Origin: an uncultured Lachnospiraceae bacterium
GTDB taxonomy: Bacteria; Bacillota; Clostridia; Lachnospirales; Lachnospiraceae
Direction: 5' to 3'
Assembly: GCA_910585065.1 (NCBI GenBank)
Contig: CAJUCG010000014.1
Location: 1-29,594, forward strand
Length of the DNA: 29,594 nucleotides
The position numbers were made by a program, and so were the translations under genes. The notes beneath the pieces were generated by a model, which saw only the letters and a program-made list of their open reading frames with translations, was not told the DNA's origin and ran no database searches. Below are positions 1-9,500 of the stretch, piece after piece (position 1 is the first letter of the stretch; each line of letters begins with the position of its first letter).

Positions 1-881
1 CTGTAGTGATGAGGCGGTATCGAGAATTGAAGGAGGAGGGCAGAATTGCATTTACAACATTTCATCCCTCTTACAGCTACGAGGAATTTATCGAGGGGAT
101 CAAACCGGCAGTGGATGAAAATAAAAACCAGATGGAGTACCGGGTGGAGCCGGGGATCTTTAAAAGATTCTGTGAGCGGGCGGCAGCAGGAATGCGGGGG
201 ATGGTTCCATATGTGTTTATTATTGATGAGATAAACAGAGGAGATCTCTCAAAAATTTTTGGCGAGCTGATCACGCTTATTGAAACAGCGAAAAGGGCTG
301 GGAGGAAGGAGGCAGTTTCAGCAATCTTGCCCTATTCGGGGACGGAATTTTTTGTGCCGGGAAATGTCTATCTTATCGGGACAATGAATACAGCCGATCG
401 ATCGCTCTCCCTGATGGACACCGCGCTGCGCAGACGCTTTCAATTTATTGAGATGATGCCGGATGTGCAGGTACTTAAAAATTTAGGAGCTGACCGGGTA
501 GGTGATCTTGATGTGGCAGCGATATTGGAAAAGATAAATGAGAGGCTTACATTTTTGTATGATAGGGAACATACCATAGGACACGGATTTTTTACCGGAC
601 TTCGGGGAGAGCAAGCGACATTAACTCATCTGCAATCAATTTTTGAACTGTCCATCCTCCCTTTGCTCCAGGAATATTTCTATGACGATTATCAGAAAAT
701 TCAGCTTGTTTTGGGGGACAATGCGAAAAGCAGTCCAGATTTTAAATTTATTCGGGACGACTTTGTCGCAGAAGATATATTTAAGGGAAATGCGGATGAG
801 ATTTTGGATTTCTCCGAAAAGGTTTATTCCGTCAATAAAGCGGCCTTTGGCAGGATGGAGAGTTACAGGGAAATCTTGTAA
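1..881 (+). CDS. mcrB: McrB-type AAA+ GTPase subunit of an McrBC restriction system (5'-truncated by window edge)
   Basis: The reading frame is open from the first bases, so only the C-terminal ~292 residues are present; the Walker A motif and the N-terminal DNA-recognition domain lie outside. Visible are the Walker B block FIIDEINRGDLSKIFGEL, the sensor-1 stretch IGTMNTADRSLSLMD, and the arginine-finger region ALRRRFQFIEM that follows it, all typical of the McrB/AAA_5 family. In known systems McrB is the motor that hydrolyses GTP and loads the McrC nuclease on DNA carrying modified cytosine. mcrC follows after 19 bases, so the two are surely co-transcribed. The family assignment is firm; which modification is recognised depends on the missing N-terminus and cannot be judged here. 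Confidence 0.93.
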   Translation, partial: VVMRRYRELKEEGRIAFTTFHPSYSYEEFIEGIKPAVDENKNQMEYRVEPGIFKRFCERAAAGMRGMVPYVFIIDEINRGDLSKIFGELITLIETAKRAGRKEAVSAILPYSGTEFFVPGNVYLIGTMNTADRSLSLMDTALRRRFQFIEMMPDVQVLKNLGADRVGDLDVAAILEKINERLTFLYDREHTIGHGFFTGLRGEQATLTHLQSIFELSILPLLQEYFYDDYQKIQLVLGDNAKSSPDFKFIRDDFVAEDIFKGNADEILDFSEKVYSVNKAAFGRMESYREIL

Positions 882-900
882 TTTAGGAGATGATAAATAG

Positions 901-2187
901 ATGGGAAAATTGTTTGAGGTAAGGGAATTTGATAAAATTATTGGTAATCCCCATTACAGGGAGGATACAAGATACCGATATCTGGAGGAAAAACAGTTTC
1001 AGGAATTGATCAATTTTCTGCATGAATCTTTTGGTGCGGGGACAAACGGACTGGATTTTATGAAGATCGAGTATCGGCGCGGGGTGGGAGAGGTGGTTCT
1101 TGTGCGGAATTATGTGGGATTACTTCAGTTAAAAAATGGGGTTCAGATACAGATATTACCAAAAATATCCTTTTGTTCCGGGGAAGAAGGGGAGACAAAA
1201 ACAAAAAGGGTATTTTTGCATATGCTTTCCAGCATAAAAGATTTTTCCGGCAAGGAATTTTTGGAGGCTTCTCTAAACGCGGATCATATGAATTTATATG
1301 AAATTTTTATTTACCTGTATTTGCAGGAAGTGAAAAAATTGGTGAATCAGGGAATTGCATCGGGATATATGGAACAGGAGGACAATCTCCATTATTTTAG
1401 GGGAAAACTTCTTGTCTCAAAACAACTCTCGCTTAATTTGATACACCAGGAGCGTTTCTATGTCGCCTGGGAAGAACTTCATAAGAACCGACCGGAAAAC
1501 CGCATTGTAAAAGCAACACTTATCTATCTGTTAGAGAAAACAAAAAATGCGGGGAATGCGAAGGAGATCAAGCGGCTGCTTTCGGTATTTATGCTGGTGG
1601 AGGCTTCAAAATGTTATGAGAAGGACTTTTCCTTGGTCGTAATTTGCCGGAACACAAAGAATTATGAGCGGCTGATGCAATGGTCAAAAATCTTTTTGAT
1701 GGATCAGACCTTTACCGCTTTCTCCGGTTCCTTTTCTTCCCAAACAATGCTGTTTCCGATGGAGTCCCTCTACGAAAGCTATGTGGCACAGCAGATAAAA
1801 AGGGTATTTGGCAGGGCAGGATGGGAGGTTTCCAGTCAGGATCAAAGATATTTTCTCTTTGTGAAGCCGAAAAAATTTTCACTGCGCCCGGATCTTGTCT
1901 TGATGCGGGAGGGGCGAACGGTGGTGATGGATACAAAATGGAAAATGCTAAAGAAAAACAGGGGACAAAATTATGGGATTGCTCAGGCGGATATGTACCA
2001 AATGTACGCTTATTCCAAAAAATATAATACCCCGGAGGTCTGGCTTTTATACCCGGTAAACGATGAGATGAGAGGGCATACGCCAATAAGATTTGAGAGT
2101 GGTGACGGAACCTGTCTTCGTCTGTTTTTGGTTGATCTGGCAAGGATGGAGGAAAATATGGAAGAACTCAGGAGGGAACTGGAATAA
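901..2187 (+). CDS. mcrC: McrC-type nuclease subunit of McrBC restriction system
   Basis: A 428-residue protein of normal McrC length, starting at an ATG preceded by TTTAGGAGATG, a good ribosome binding site. The C-terminal third carries a PD-(D/E)xK nuclease signature: R-P-D at residues 329-331, then a strand ending M-D-T-K with D344 and K346. The N-terminal part contains the McrC-type segment VLVRNYVGLLQLKNGVQI, thought to contact McrB. McrC is the endonuclease recruited by the GTP-driven McrB ring and cuts invading methylated DNA. The catalytic triad looks intact, so the module is probably functional if mcrB is complete upstream. No terminator is visible after the stop; the pheS leader promoter begins about 50 bases later. 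Confidence 0.93.
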   Translation: MGKLFEVREFDKIIGNPHYREDTRYRYLEEKQFQELINFLHESFGAGTNGLDFMKIEYRRGVGEVVLVRNYVGLLQLKNGVQIQILPKISFCSGEEGETKTKRVFLHMLSSIKDFSGKEFLEASLNADHMNLYEIFIYLYLQEVKKLVNQGIASGYMEQEDNLHYFRGKLLVSKQLSLNLIHQERFYVAWEELHKNRPENRIVKATLIYLLEKTKNAGNAKEIKRLLSVFMLVEASKCYEKDFSLVVICRNTKNYERLMQWSKIFLMDQTFTAFSGSFSSQTMLFPMESLYESYVAQQIKRVFGRAGWEVSSQDQRYFLFVKPKKFSLRPDLVLMREGRTVVMDTKWKMLKKNRGQNYGIAQADMYQMYAYSKKYNTPEVWLLYPVNDEMRGHTPIRFESGDGTCLRLFLVDLARMEENMEELRRELE

Positions 2188-2239
2188 TTTTACAATTAAG
2201 CAAAAACTTCTTTCGCATATCTGCAATAAAATTTTTTGG

Positions 2240-2267
2240 TTGACATTTTGAAAAATTATGTTAAAAT
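2240..2267 (+). promoter_or_regulatory. Sigma-A type promoter of the pheS T-box leader
   Basis: A -35 TTGACA at 2240-2245 and a -10 TAAAAT at 2262-2267 are separated by 16 bases. TG at 2259-2260 gives an extended -10 (TGTTAAAAT). It lies just upstream of the T-box aptamer. Confidence 0.75.
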
Positions 2268-2284
2268 AATTTCCATATCATGAA

Positions 2285-2555
2285 ATGCAAAGATGGTGTG
2301 CACATTTTGCGGCAGATTATCGTTTTCACAAAGAGAGGGGAAGTCACCGGCTGAGAGCTTTCCTGTGTTCAAACGATGGTTGACTTTCGCACCGGAGCAG
2401 CAGGGCTGAATCGAGGAATTTCCTTATGTCAGTAGGTTCTGACGTTTCATACACGTTATGTATGGCATTGAGTGTCCGCCATTGGCGGGAATCAGGGTGG
2501 TACCGCGAAGTAGATTACTCCGTCCCTTTTGTGTTGCAAAAGGGGCGTTTTTTTT
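2285..2555 (+). ncRNA. T-box leader (tRNA-Phe sensing) controlling pheST
   Basis: The canonical T-box AGGGTGGTACCGCG is at 2494-2507, directly followed by a terminator. Stem I features are visible upstream: the AGAGAG bulge near 2331-2337, an apical GGCTGAGAGC segment at 2349-2358, and on the 3' side TTC (2386-2388) followed by a purine and CACCGGAGC. TTC is a phenylalanine codon and is the best specifier candidate, in agreement with pheS downstream. In the family, uncharged tRNA pairs with the specifier and the T-box bulge and stabilises the antiterminator, so transcription continues when charged Phe-tRNA is scarce. A second TTC at 2368-2370 is less well placed. Start of the element is approximate. 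Confidence 0.95.
2521..2555 (+). terminator. T-box-controlled intrinsic terminator
   Basis: A 10-bp stem CGTCCCTTTT / AAAAGGGGCG (one G-U pair) with a 7-base loop is followed by eight T. It competes with the T-box antiterminator and stops transcription when tRNA-Phe is charged. Confidence 0.93.
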
Positions 2556-2656
2556 GCTTTCCTTTTGCCGCAGAGCGATACCGGCTCCTCCCTGCGCGCT
2601 GTCAGGGCGGGGCGGGGACAGATTTAGAAGAGCCGCAGCGCAGAAAGAGGATTTTT

Positions 2657-3676
2657 ATGAAGGAGAAACTGGCACAGTTAAAAGAAAAAGCACTCTCCCA
2701 GATTATGGATTCGGAGGGACTTGACAAGCTTAACGATATCCGCGTGGCATTCCTTGGAAAAAAAGGGGAATTAACGGATATGCTCAAGTCGTTAAAGGAT
2801 GTTGCACCGCAGGATCGCCCTGCGGTCGGTCAGATGGTCAATGAAGCCAGAGCTGCGATCGAGGAAAAGCTTGAGGAGCGCAAACAGGCGTTTGAAAAGA
2901 AGCTGCGCGAGGAGAAGATGGCGGCAGAAACAATTGATGTGACACTGCCGGCAAAAAAACCGATGCTTGGACACCGTCATCCCAATACCATTGCGCTTGA
3001 GGAAGTGGAGCGTATTTTTATCGGTATGGGCTATGAGGTGGTGGAAGGACCGGAGGTGGAGTACGACTACTATAATTTTGAAGCGTTAAATATCCCCAAA
3101 AATCATCCGGCGAGGGATGAGCAGGATACCTTCTATGTGACGGATAATATTGTGCTGCGTACACAGACTTCTTCCGTGCAGGCTCATGTGATGGAGCAGG
3201 GGAAGCTTCCAATCCGCATTATCGCGCCGGGCAGGGTGTTTCGCTCGGATGAGGTGGATGCAACGCACTCTCCAAGTTTTCATCAGATTGAGGGGCTGGT
3301 GATTGATAAGCATATCACATTTGCAGATTTAAAGGGGACGCTTGCCGAATTTGCAAGGGAGCTGTTCGGTGCGGACACAAAGGTGAAATTCCGCCCGCAC
3401 CATTTCCCATTTACAGAGCCGTCGGCGGAGGTGGATGTCTCCTGCTTTAAGTGCGGCGGCGCGGGCTGTAGATTTTGTAAGGGTTCGGGCTGGATTGAGA
3501 TTTTAGGCTGCGGCATGGTGCATCCAAATGTGTTAAAAATGAGCGGCATCGATCCGGAAAAATACACGGGTTTTGCCTTTGGTGTGGGACTTGAACGCAT
3601 CGCGCTGTTAAAATATGAAATTGATGATATGCGACTTTTGTATGAGAATGATATGCGGTTTTTAAAACAATTTTAG
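2657..3676 (+). CDS. pheS: Phenylalanine--tRNA ligase alpha subunit
   Basis: A 339-residue class II aminoacyl-tRNA synthetase subunit; with PheT it forms the alpha2-beta2 enzyme that charges tRNA-Phe. The ATG at 2657 follows AAAGAGG with a 6-base gap. The frame is open further upstream, but that stretch runs through the T-box and terminator and is not coding. The N-terminal ~85 residues form the tRNA-binding coiled coil. Motif 2 lies around F-R-S-D-E and motif 3 is the GVGLERIALL segment near the C-terminus. A cysteine cluster, C263, C266, C271 and C274 (CFKCGGAGCRFC), resembles the small Cys-rich insert seen in many Firmicute PheS proteins. pheT follows after about 75 bases. Expression is controlled by the T-box leader. 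Confidence 0.98.
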   Translation: MKEKLAQLKEKALSQIMDSEGLDKLNDIRVAFLGKKGELTDMLKSLKDVAPQDRPAVGQMVNEARAAIEEKLEERKQAFEKKLREEKMAAETIDVTLPAKKPMLGHRHPNTIALEEVERIFIGMGYEVVEGPEVEYDYYNFEALNIPKNHPARDEQDTFYVTDNIVLRTQTSSVQAHVMEQGKLPIRIIAPGRVFRSDEVDATHSPSFHQIEGLVIDKHITFADLKGTLAEFARELFGADTKVKFRPHHFPFTEPSAEVDVSCFKCGGAGCRFCKGSGWIEILGCGMVHPNVLKMSGIDPEKYTGFAFGVGLERIALLKYEIDDMRLLYENDMRFLKQF

Positions 3677-3753
3677 AAAAGCGTTTATGTTTGAATATAA
3701 ATATATAAAAATTTATTGGAATCGCCGCAGGGCGGCAGAAAAGAGGTTTATTG

Positions 3754-6189
3754 ATGAATACACCACTTTCATGGATTAAGGCGTATGTGCCAGAACTTGA
3801 CTGCACGGCACAGGAATACACAGATGCAATGACATTGTCCGGCACAAAGGTGGAGGGCTATGAATGCTTCGATAAGGATCTGGAAAAAATAGTAGTGGGC
3901 AAAGTATTAAAAGTGGAACGCCATCCAGATGCAAACAAGCTTGTGATCTGCCAGGTACAGGTAAGTGAGAAAGGTGAGACGGTACAGATCGTCACCGGCG
4001 CGCCAAATGTATTTGAGGGTGCGGTTGTGCCCGTGGTATTAGATGGGGGTCGCGTGGCGGGGGGACATAACGGCGAGAAAACACCCGGAGGTATTAGGAT
4101 TAAAAAGGGAAAACTTCGCGGTGTGGAATCTTTCGGTATGATGTGTTCGATTGAGGAACTTGGATCGAGTAGGGAGATGTATCCGGATGCGCCGGAGGAC
4201 GGATTATATATCTTTAATAACCCAGCTTATGCGGATCTAAAGATTGGTTCGGACGCGGTGGAGGCACTCGGGCTGCATGATGTGAATTTTGAGTATGAGA
4301 TCACAAGCAATCGTGTGGACTGTTTTGGTGTGCTGGGAATTGCGCGCGAGGCGGCGGCGACCTTTGGAAAAGAATTTGTCCCGCCGGTGGTTAAGGAAAC
4401 CGGAAATCAGGAGAAGGCAGCAGATTATGTATCGGTTGCAATTGAAGATACGGATCTCTGCCGCCGCTATATTGGCAGAGTGGTAAAGAATGTTAAAATT
4501 GAACCATCCCCAATGTGGATGCAACACCGTTTGGCGGCAAACGGCATCCGCCCCATCAACAATATTGTGGATATCACAAATTATGTGATGGAAGAGTATG
4601 CACAGCCAATGCACGCCTACAATCTTGACCAGCTTGCAGGAAGAAAAATTATTGTGCGCCGCGCAAAAGACGGAGAAGAGTTTGTAACATTGGACGGACA
4701 GGCAAGAAAGGTTGATTCGTCAATGCTAATGATCTGTGACGGTGAAAAGGCTGTCGGGATTGCGGGGATTATGGGCGGCGAGAATTCAAAAATCACAGAT
4801 GAAGTGAAGACAATGTTGTTTGAGGCTGCCTGCTTTGACGGCACAAACATTCGTCTTTCGGAGAAGAAACTTGGTCTGCGCACGGACGCGGCGGCAAAAT
4901 TTGAGAAGGGGCTTGATCCGAACAATGCGATGGCGGCGATCAATCGCGCCTGCCAGTTAATTGAAGAGCTTGGTGCGGGTGAGGTAGTTGGCGGCGCAGT
5001 GGATGTTTACCCGCATCCGACAACAGAAAAGCGCGTAAAGTTTGATTATCAGCGCACAAATGCAGTGCTTGGAACAAATCTTGACAAGCAGACAATGATC
5101 GGTTATTTCAAGAAGATTGATCTGGGCTATGACGAGGAGACGGATGAGGTGATTGTGCCGACCTGGAGGCAGGATGTAAATGCACAGTGTGATCTGGACG
5201 AAGAAGTGGCGCGTTTTTACGGCTATGCCAATATCCCGGAAGCTCTGCCAACGGGGGAGGCGACAACGGGAAAACTTCCGTTTAAGCTGCGCATAGAGGC
5301 GATCGCCAGAGGGATGGCGGAGCAGTTTGGTTTTTCGGAGGCGCAAAATTATTCGTTTGAGAGTCCAAAGGTGTTTGATGAACTTTCGATCCCGCAGAAT
5401 GATGTACTGCGGCAGGCGGTTGGAATCAATAATCCACTCGGAGAAGATTACAGCATAATGCGCACACTTCCGCTAAATGGTTTACTAAATTCCCTTGCGA
5501 CAAATTATAACCGCCGCAATAAAAATGTTCGCCTGTACGAGCTGGCGAAGGTGTATCTGCCAAAGGCACTGCCGCTTTGTGAATTGCCGGACGAGCGCGT
5601 GCAGTTTACGCTTGGATTTTACGGCGAGGGAGATTTCTTCGATCTGAAAGGTGTGGTGGAGGAATTCTTAGAAAAGGTCGGGCTGTGTAAAGTGCTTACC
5701 TATGATCCGGCAGCCGGAAAACCTTTCCTTCATCCGGGCAGACAGGCAAATATTTGCTGCGAGGATGCGGTGCTTGGGTATCTGGGGGAAATTCATCCGG
5801 AAGTTGCAGAACACTATGGCATCGGGGAGAAAGTGTATGCGGCGGTACTTGATATGCCACAGATTGTAGCCATAGCAAATTTTGATATAAAATATGTCGG
5901 CATTGCAAAATTCCCGGCAGTGACACGAGATCTCAGTATGGTGATGAAAAAGGAAATTTTGGCGGGACAGGTGGAGGAGATCATTCGCAGGAACGGCGGA
6001 AAATACCTGGAACACTATGAACTTTTTGATATTTATGAGGGCGCACAGATCCTGGATGGATATAAGTCGATGGCGTATTCTATCCGTTTCCGCGCAGGGG
6101 ATAAGACTCTTGAAGATACTGAGGTAAATGTGGCGATGGAAAAGATTTTAAAAGGGTTAAAAACATTGGGAATTGAATTGCGCTCGTAG
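3754..6189 (+). CDS. pheT: Phenylalanine--tRNA ligase beta subunit
   Basis: An 811-residue beta subunit of normal length. The ATG at 3754 is chosen over TTG at 3751 because AAGAGG at 3741-3746 then lies 7 bases upstream. Domains in order: an EMAP/Myf-like tRNA-binding domain (about residues 40-155), the B3/B4 editing domain (about 210-380, with FDGTNIRLSEKKLGLRTDAA at its end), the B5 domain (about 400-480), a catalytic-like core, and a C-terminal ferredoxin-fold anticodon-binding domain including FPAVTRDLSMV and ending near the stop. The B3/B4 domain removes mis-charged tyrosine in the family. It is co-transcribed with pheS and ends at a strong terminator. Confidence 0.98.
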   Translation: MNTPLSWIKAYVPELDCTAQEYTDAMTLSGTKVEGYECFDKDLEKIVVGKVLKVERHPDANKLVICQVQVSEKGETVQIVTGAPNVFEGAVVPVVLDGGRVAGGHNGEKTPGGIRIKKGKLRGVESFGMMCSIEELGSSREMYPDAPEDGLYIFNNPAYADLKIGSDAVEALGLHDVNFEYEITSNRVDCFGVLGIAREAAATFGKEFVPPVVKETGNQEKAADYVSVAIEDTDLCRRYIGRVVKNVKIEPSPMWMQHRLAANGIRPINNIVDITNYVMEEYAQPMHAYNLDQLAGRKIIVRRAKDGEEFVTLDGQARKVDSSMLMICDGEKAVGIAGIMGGENSKITDEVKTMLFEAACFDGTNIRLSEKKLGLRTDAAAKFEKGLDPNNAMAAINRACQLIEELGAGEVVGGAVDVYPHPTTEKRVKFDYQRTNAVLGTNLDKQTMIGYFKKIDLGYDEETDEVIVPTWRQDVNAQCDLDEEVARFYGYANIPEALPTGEATTGKLPFKLRIEAIARGMAEQFGFSEAQNYSFESPKVFDELSIPQNDVLRQAVGINNPLGEDYSIMRTLPLNGLLNSLATNYNRRNKNVRLYELAKVYLPKALPLCELPDERVQFTLGFYGEGDFFDLKGVVEEFLEKVGLCKVLTYDPAAGKPFLHPGRQANICCEDAVLGYLGEIHPEVAEHYGIGEKVYAAVLDMPQIVAIANFDIKYVGIAKFPAVTRDLSMVMKKEILAGQVEEIIRRNGGKYLEHYELFDIYEGAQILDGYKSMAYSIRFRAGDKTLEDTEVNVAMEKILKGLKTLGIELRS

Positions 6190-6218
6190 GAAAATTTCAA
6201 GATAAATAAAAAATTTTT

Positions 6219-6257
6219 AAAAAAACTGTCAGTTTGAATTTGACTGACAGTTTTTTT
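6219..6257 (+). terminator. Intrinsic terminator of pheST
   Basis: A perfect 13-bp inverted repeat (AAAAACTGTCAGT / ACTGACAGTTTTT) with a 9-base loop, flanked by A and T runs. The tracts on both sides could make it act in both directions. Confidence 0.93.
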
Positions 6258-6342
6258 ATGTGCGGGGATGCAATTAGTTGCTGACACAGGCATCTTACAC
6301 TGCTGGATAATCTGCTAAGCATACAAGAGAATTTTACATTTT

Positions 6343-6373
6343 TTTACATATTTCCCGAAAAACCGCTTAAAAT
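6343..6373 (+). promoter_or_regulatory. Possible promoter for the SH3b-glucosaminidase gene
   Basis: The 6258-6523 gap is AT-rich and holds no supported gene. The best promoter-like pair is TTTACA at 6343-6348 and TTAAAA/TAAAAT around 6367-6373, with a long 18-19 base spacer. If used, it leaves a leader of about 140 bases. No riboswitch-like motif was recognised. Confidence 0.3.
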
Positions 6374-6523
6374 ATGACAAAATCAGAAAATAAGTGCAGA
6401 TGAAAAAGACGAAAAATGACATACATATGCCACATTCCCCTGATAGAATACCCGCGTATTTTATGTTTTTTACATGAAAATAGAAACTGTTGGTACATAC
6501 ATAAACTTATTGGAGGGATAAGA

Positions 6524-9500
6524 ATGCAGAAGCGATTTCGAAAATATCTTGTGATGTTCCTGTGTGTGTCATTTTTGTGCCCATACTTTATGACAATTTT
6601 GCAGCAGGGTGCGAGAAGTCTTGTCAGTGCGGCCGCCATACCGACAAAGGGTGTGTGTACCGCCAACGAGTTAAACGTGAGAAGCGGACCGGGAACGGAT
6701 TACGCACAGGTGAAAGCAGGCGGGAAATATGTTGTATTAAGCAAAGGACAGGAAGTAAGTATTCTTTCAGAAAAAAACGACTGGTATGAAATTAAAGTAA
6801 AAATCTCAGGAGAAAATGTTACTGGCTATTGTCTTAGTACATATATAAAAGTTACGGCAACAGCGACACCAACGCCAACTTCAAAGCCGAAGCCTACGGC
6901 AGCACCGACCCCGGATATGGTAAAGACCACAGTTTATAATTTGTCGATCCCGGCGACGATAACGGCGAATGAATTGAATTTCAGGCGTTTAGCGGACACT
7001 GATTCCGAGATCTATGCGGTGCTAAAAAAAGATGAGTCTGTGACCGTACTGGGAGTGAAGGAGGCGGATGGCTATCTTTGGTATTATATCTCCGCAAAAG
7101 TGAACGGCAAGACAAAGAAAGGGTATATTGTCAGTGATTATGCCGCTTTTACGTTTAAAAAGAATTTTTATGCGAGGACGAAAGAGAAGATGAATTTGAT
7201 GACGGAGGCGGGAGGAAGTAAGAAAGTGACCAATTCTGACGGAAAAGCGGTCTCCGTGGCAAAGGATAAGCTTCTCTATATTGTTTCCGAGCAGATGAAG
7301 GGCGGTGAAAAATGGCTGCGTGTGCGCGTAACGGTTTCTGGCGTAAAATATTACGGTTATGTTCGCCTCTCAGCAATAAATCTTGCTGGGGTGGCACAGA
7401 CGGTCTATGTGACCCCAACTCCAACACCGAGCATAGCTCCAACACCGGTGGACAATGAGCAGGAATTTTCCTACGCTGCAACAATAACGGCAAACTCCTT
7501 AAATCTGAGGGAGAAGGCATCAACAAAGAGCGATATTTTGACAGAACTGTCCAAAAATCAAAAACTTACAATACTAAATGCCAGCGCGATGGAGGATGGG
7601 ATCTGGTACCGTGCCGCGCTTACGACGGGAAAGAAAAATTATGTCGGCTACTTGTTTTCCCCTTATGTGGCACTTGATTTTCCACAGGAGGTGTACGCGA
7701 AAGTAGTGGGCGGATCGCTGAAATTGCGTAGCAAGGCAAATGATAAGGCGGTCTATGTAAAAAAGGCGGATGAGAGCATTCTCTCGCTTGCAAAGGGGAC
7801 AAATGTAAAACTTGTCGGCGAAACAAATATTTCAGGAAATAAATGGTTTACCGTAGAAGTAGAAGTAAGCGGCAAGGTGTATCGCGGATTTGCGACGGCG
7901 GACAGGCTTATGCTTGCAGCGGAGCCGACCAAAGAGCCGGATCCGACCCCAACCTCGACTCCAACCCCAACTAAAGAGGAGGAGCCGACACCGACACCGG
8001 AGGAGGATGAGCCAACCCCAACGCCAAAGGAAGATGAACTAACTCCAACTCCGACTCCAAGTGCAACGCCGACCCCATCGCCATCTCCAACCCCGACAAA
8101 AGCTCCGACACCGACGCTGCCGTCAAAGGGACAGGGCAAGATTACCGAAGTGACAGCACTCGCCCTAAAGGAACTGCCGCAGTATGGCAGTAAGCTTATC
8201 AAGAATGCGAACGGCTTCTCAGTGGTGATTGACGCGGAGAATGTGTTTGAGGTACTAGATGTTGTGGATGACGGAGAAAACCGCTGGTGCCATGTGGTAT
8301 TTAAGCAGGACGGCATAGATTATATTGGCTATATCAATGCAAATTATGTCCGCTATGTGGATGGCAGTGAAATTTTAGATGATCCGACACAGGAAGTTCC
8401 AACACCAATTGACCCGCAGCCAACGCCTTACCCGACAGATATTCCGGCAGTAACTGATCCGGCGGATTTCGAGGCACTGCTTGATGCACAGAACTTCCCA
8501 GAAAGTTACCGCCAGGCATTGCGCGATCTCCACGCACTTCATCCGCAGTGGAAATTTGTAGCAAATCATACCGGGCTTGACTGGAATACCGCACTAGATA
8601 ATGAGAGCGTGGTAGGAAAGAACTTAATTTCCAACACCAAGGGGGCAGCGTGGAAGTCCTTTGAGACAAATGCCTATAACTGGAAAACAGACACTTTTGT
8701 AGTGTATGATGGATCGACCTGGGTAACAGCATCAAGGGAGGCCAATGCATATTATATGGACCCAAGAAATTTCTTGGATGAGACAAATATTTTCCAGTTT
8801 GAGCTTTTGACCTACGAGCCGACTTACCAGACAAGCGCGGGGGTAGAAAATATTCTGCACGGCACGGCGATGGAAGGGCAGTACGTACATTATACGGATG
8901 AGTACGGAAACAGCAAATCGGCTACTTACGCACAAATTTTTGAGGAGGCAGCACAGTATTCCGGCGTGAATCCATTTCATTTAGCCTCCCGGGTAAAGCA
9001 GGAGATTGTTGTTGGTGCAAACACACTTAGCAACAGTGTTTCTGGAACTGTTCCAGGATTTGAAGGGCTGTACAATTATTATAATATCGGAGCATATCAC
9101 AGCACTGTGGCGGGCGGTGCAATTGCAAACGGATTAAAATATGCTCAGAATGGTGCCCCGAATGCTGCGGCATTAAACGAGAGTATGCTGATTCCGTGGA
9201 CTGATCCTTACCGCGCGATCTTGGGGGGAGCCTACTATATTGGATACTCCTATATCAACCGTGGGCAGAACACGATCTATCTGCAAAAATTTAATATGAC
9301 ACCGACCTCAACTTACTCCCACCAGTATATGGCAAATGTGGAAGCACCGTATTCGGAGGGGCGCAAAGTTGCGGGAGCATATGCGGAATTTGGCGAACTT
9401 CCACTAGTATTCTCCATTCCGGTATATTTAAATATGCCGCAGGAGGTATGCGCAGAGCCGGGAATCTCATATAATCCAAATAACTGGTTAAAATCCCTTT

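Noticed and set aside
1..2187. McrBC considered as the core of a new defence island
   Set aside because: Downstream genes are housekeeping (pheST), and both subunits match the known McrBC pattern; anything new would lie upstream of the window.
2605..2617. Possible G-quadruplex in the pheS leader
   Set aside because: Only three G tracts of three or more bases are adjacent; a fourth is lacking nearby.
2426..2656. N-terminal extension of pheS in the same frame
   Set aside because: It runs through the T-box and its terminator; the ATG at 2657 with AAAGAGG gives the normal PheS N-terminus.
7921..8130. Direct repeats considered as a possible CRISPR or satellite array
   Set aside because: The repeats are in frame, degenerate, without unique spacers, and encode a Pro-Thr linker.
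7753..8316. Long minus-strand open frame opposite the SH3b-glucosaminidase gene, rich in Gly and Val
   Set aside because: It mirrors the Pro-Thr codon repeats of the real gene, lacks a ribosome binding site, and has low-complexity composition.
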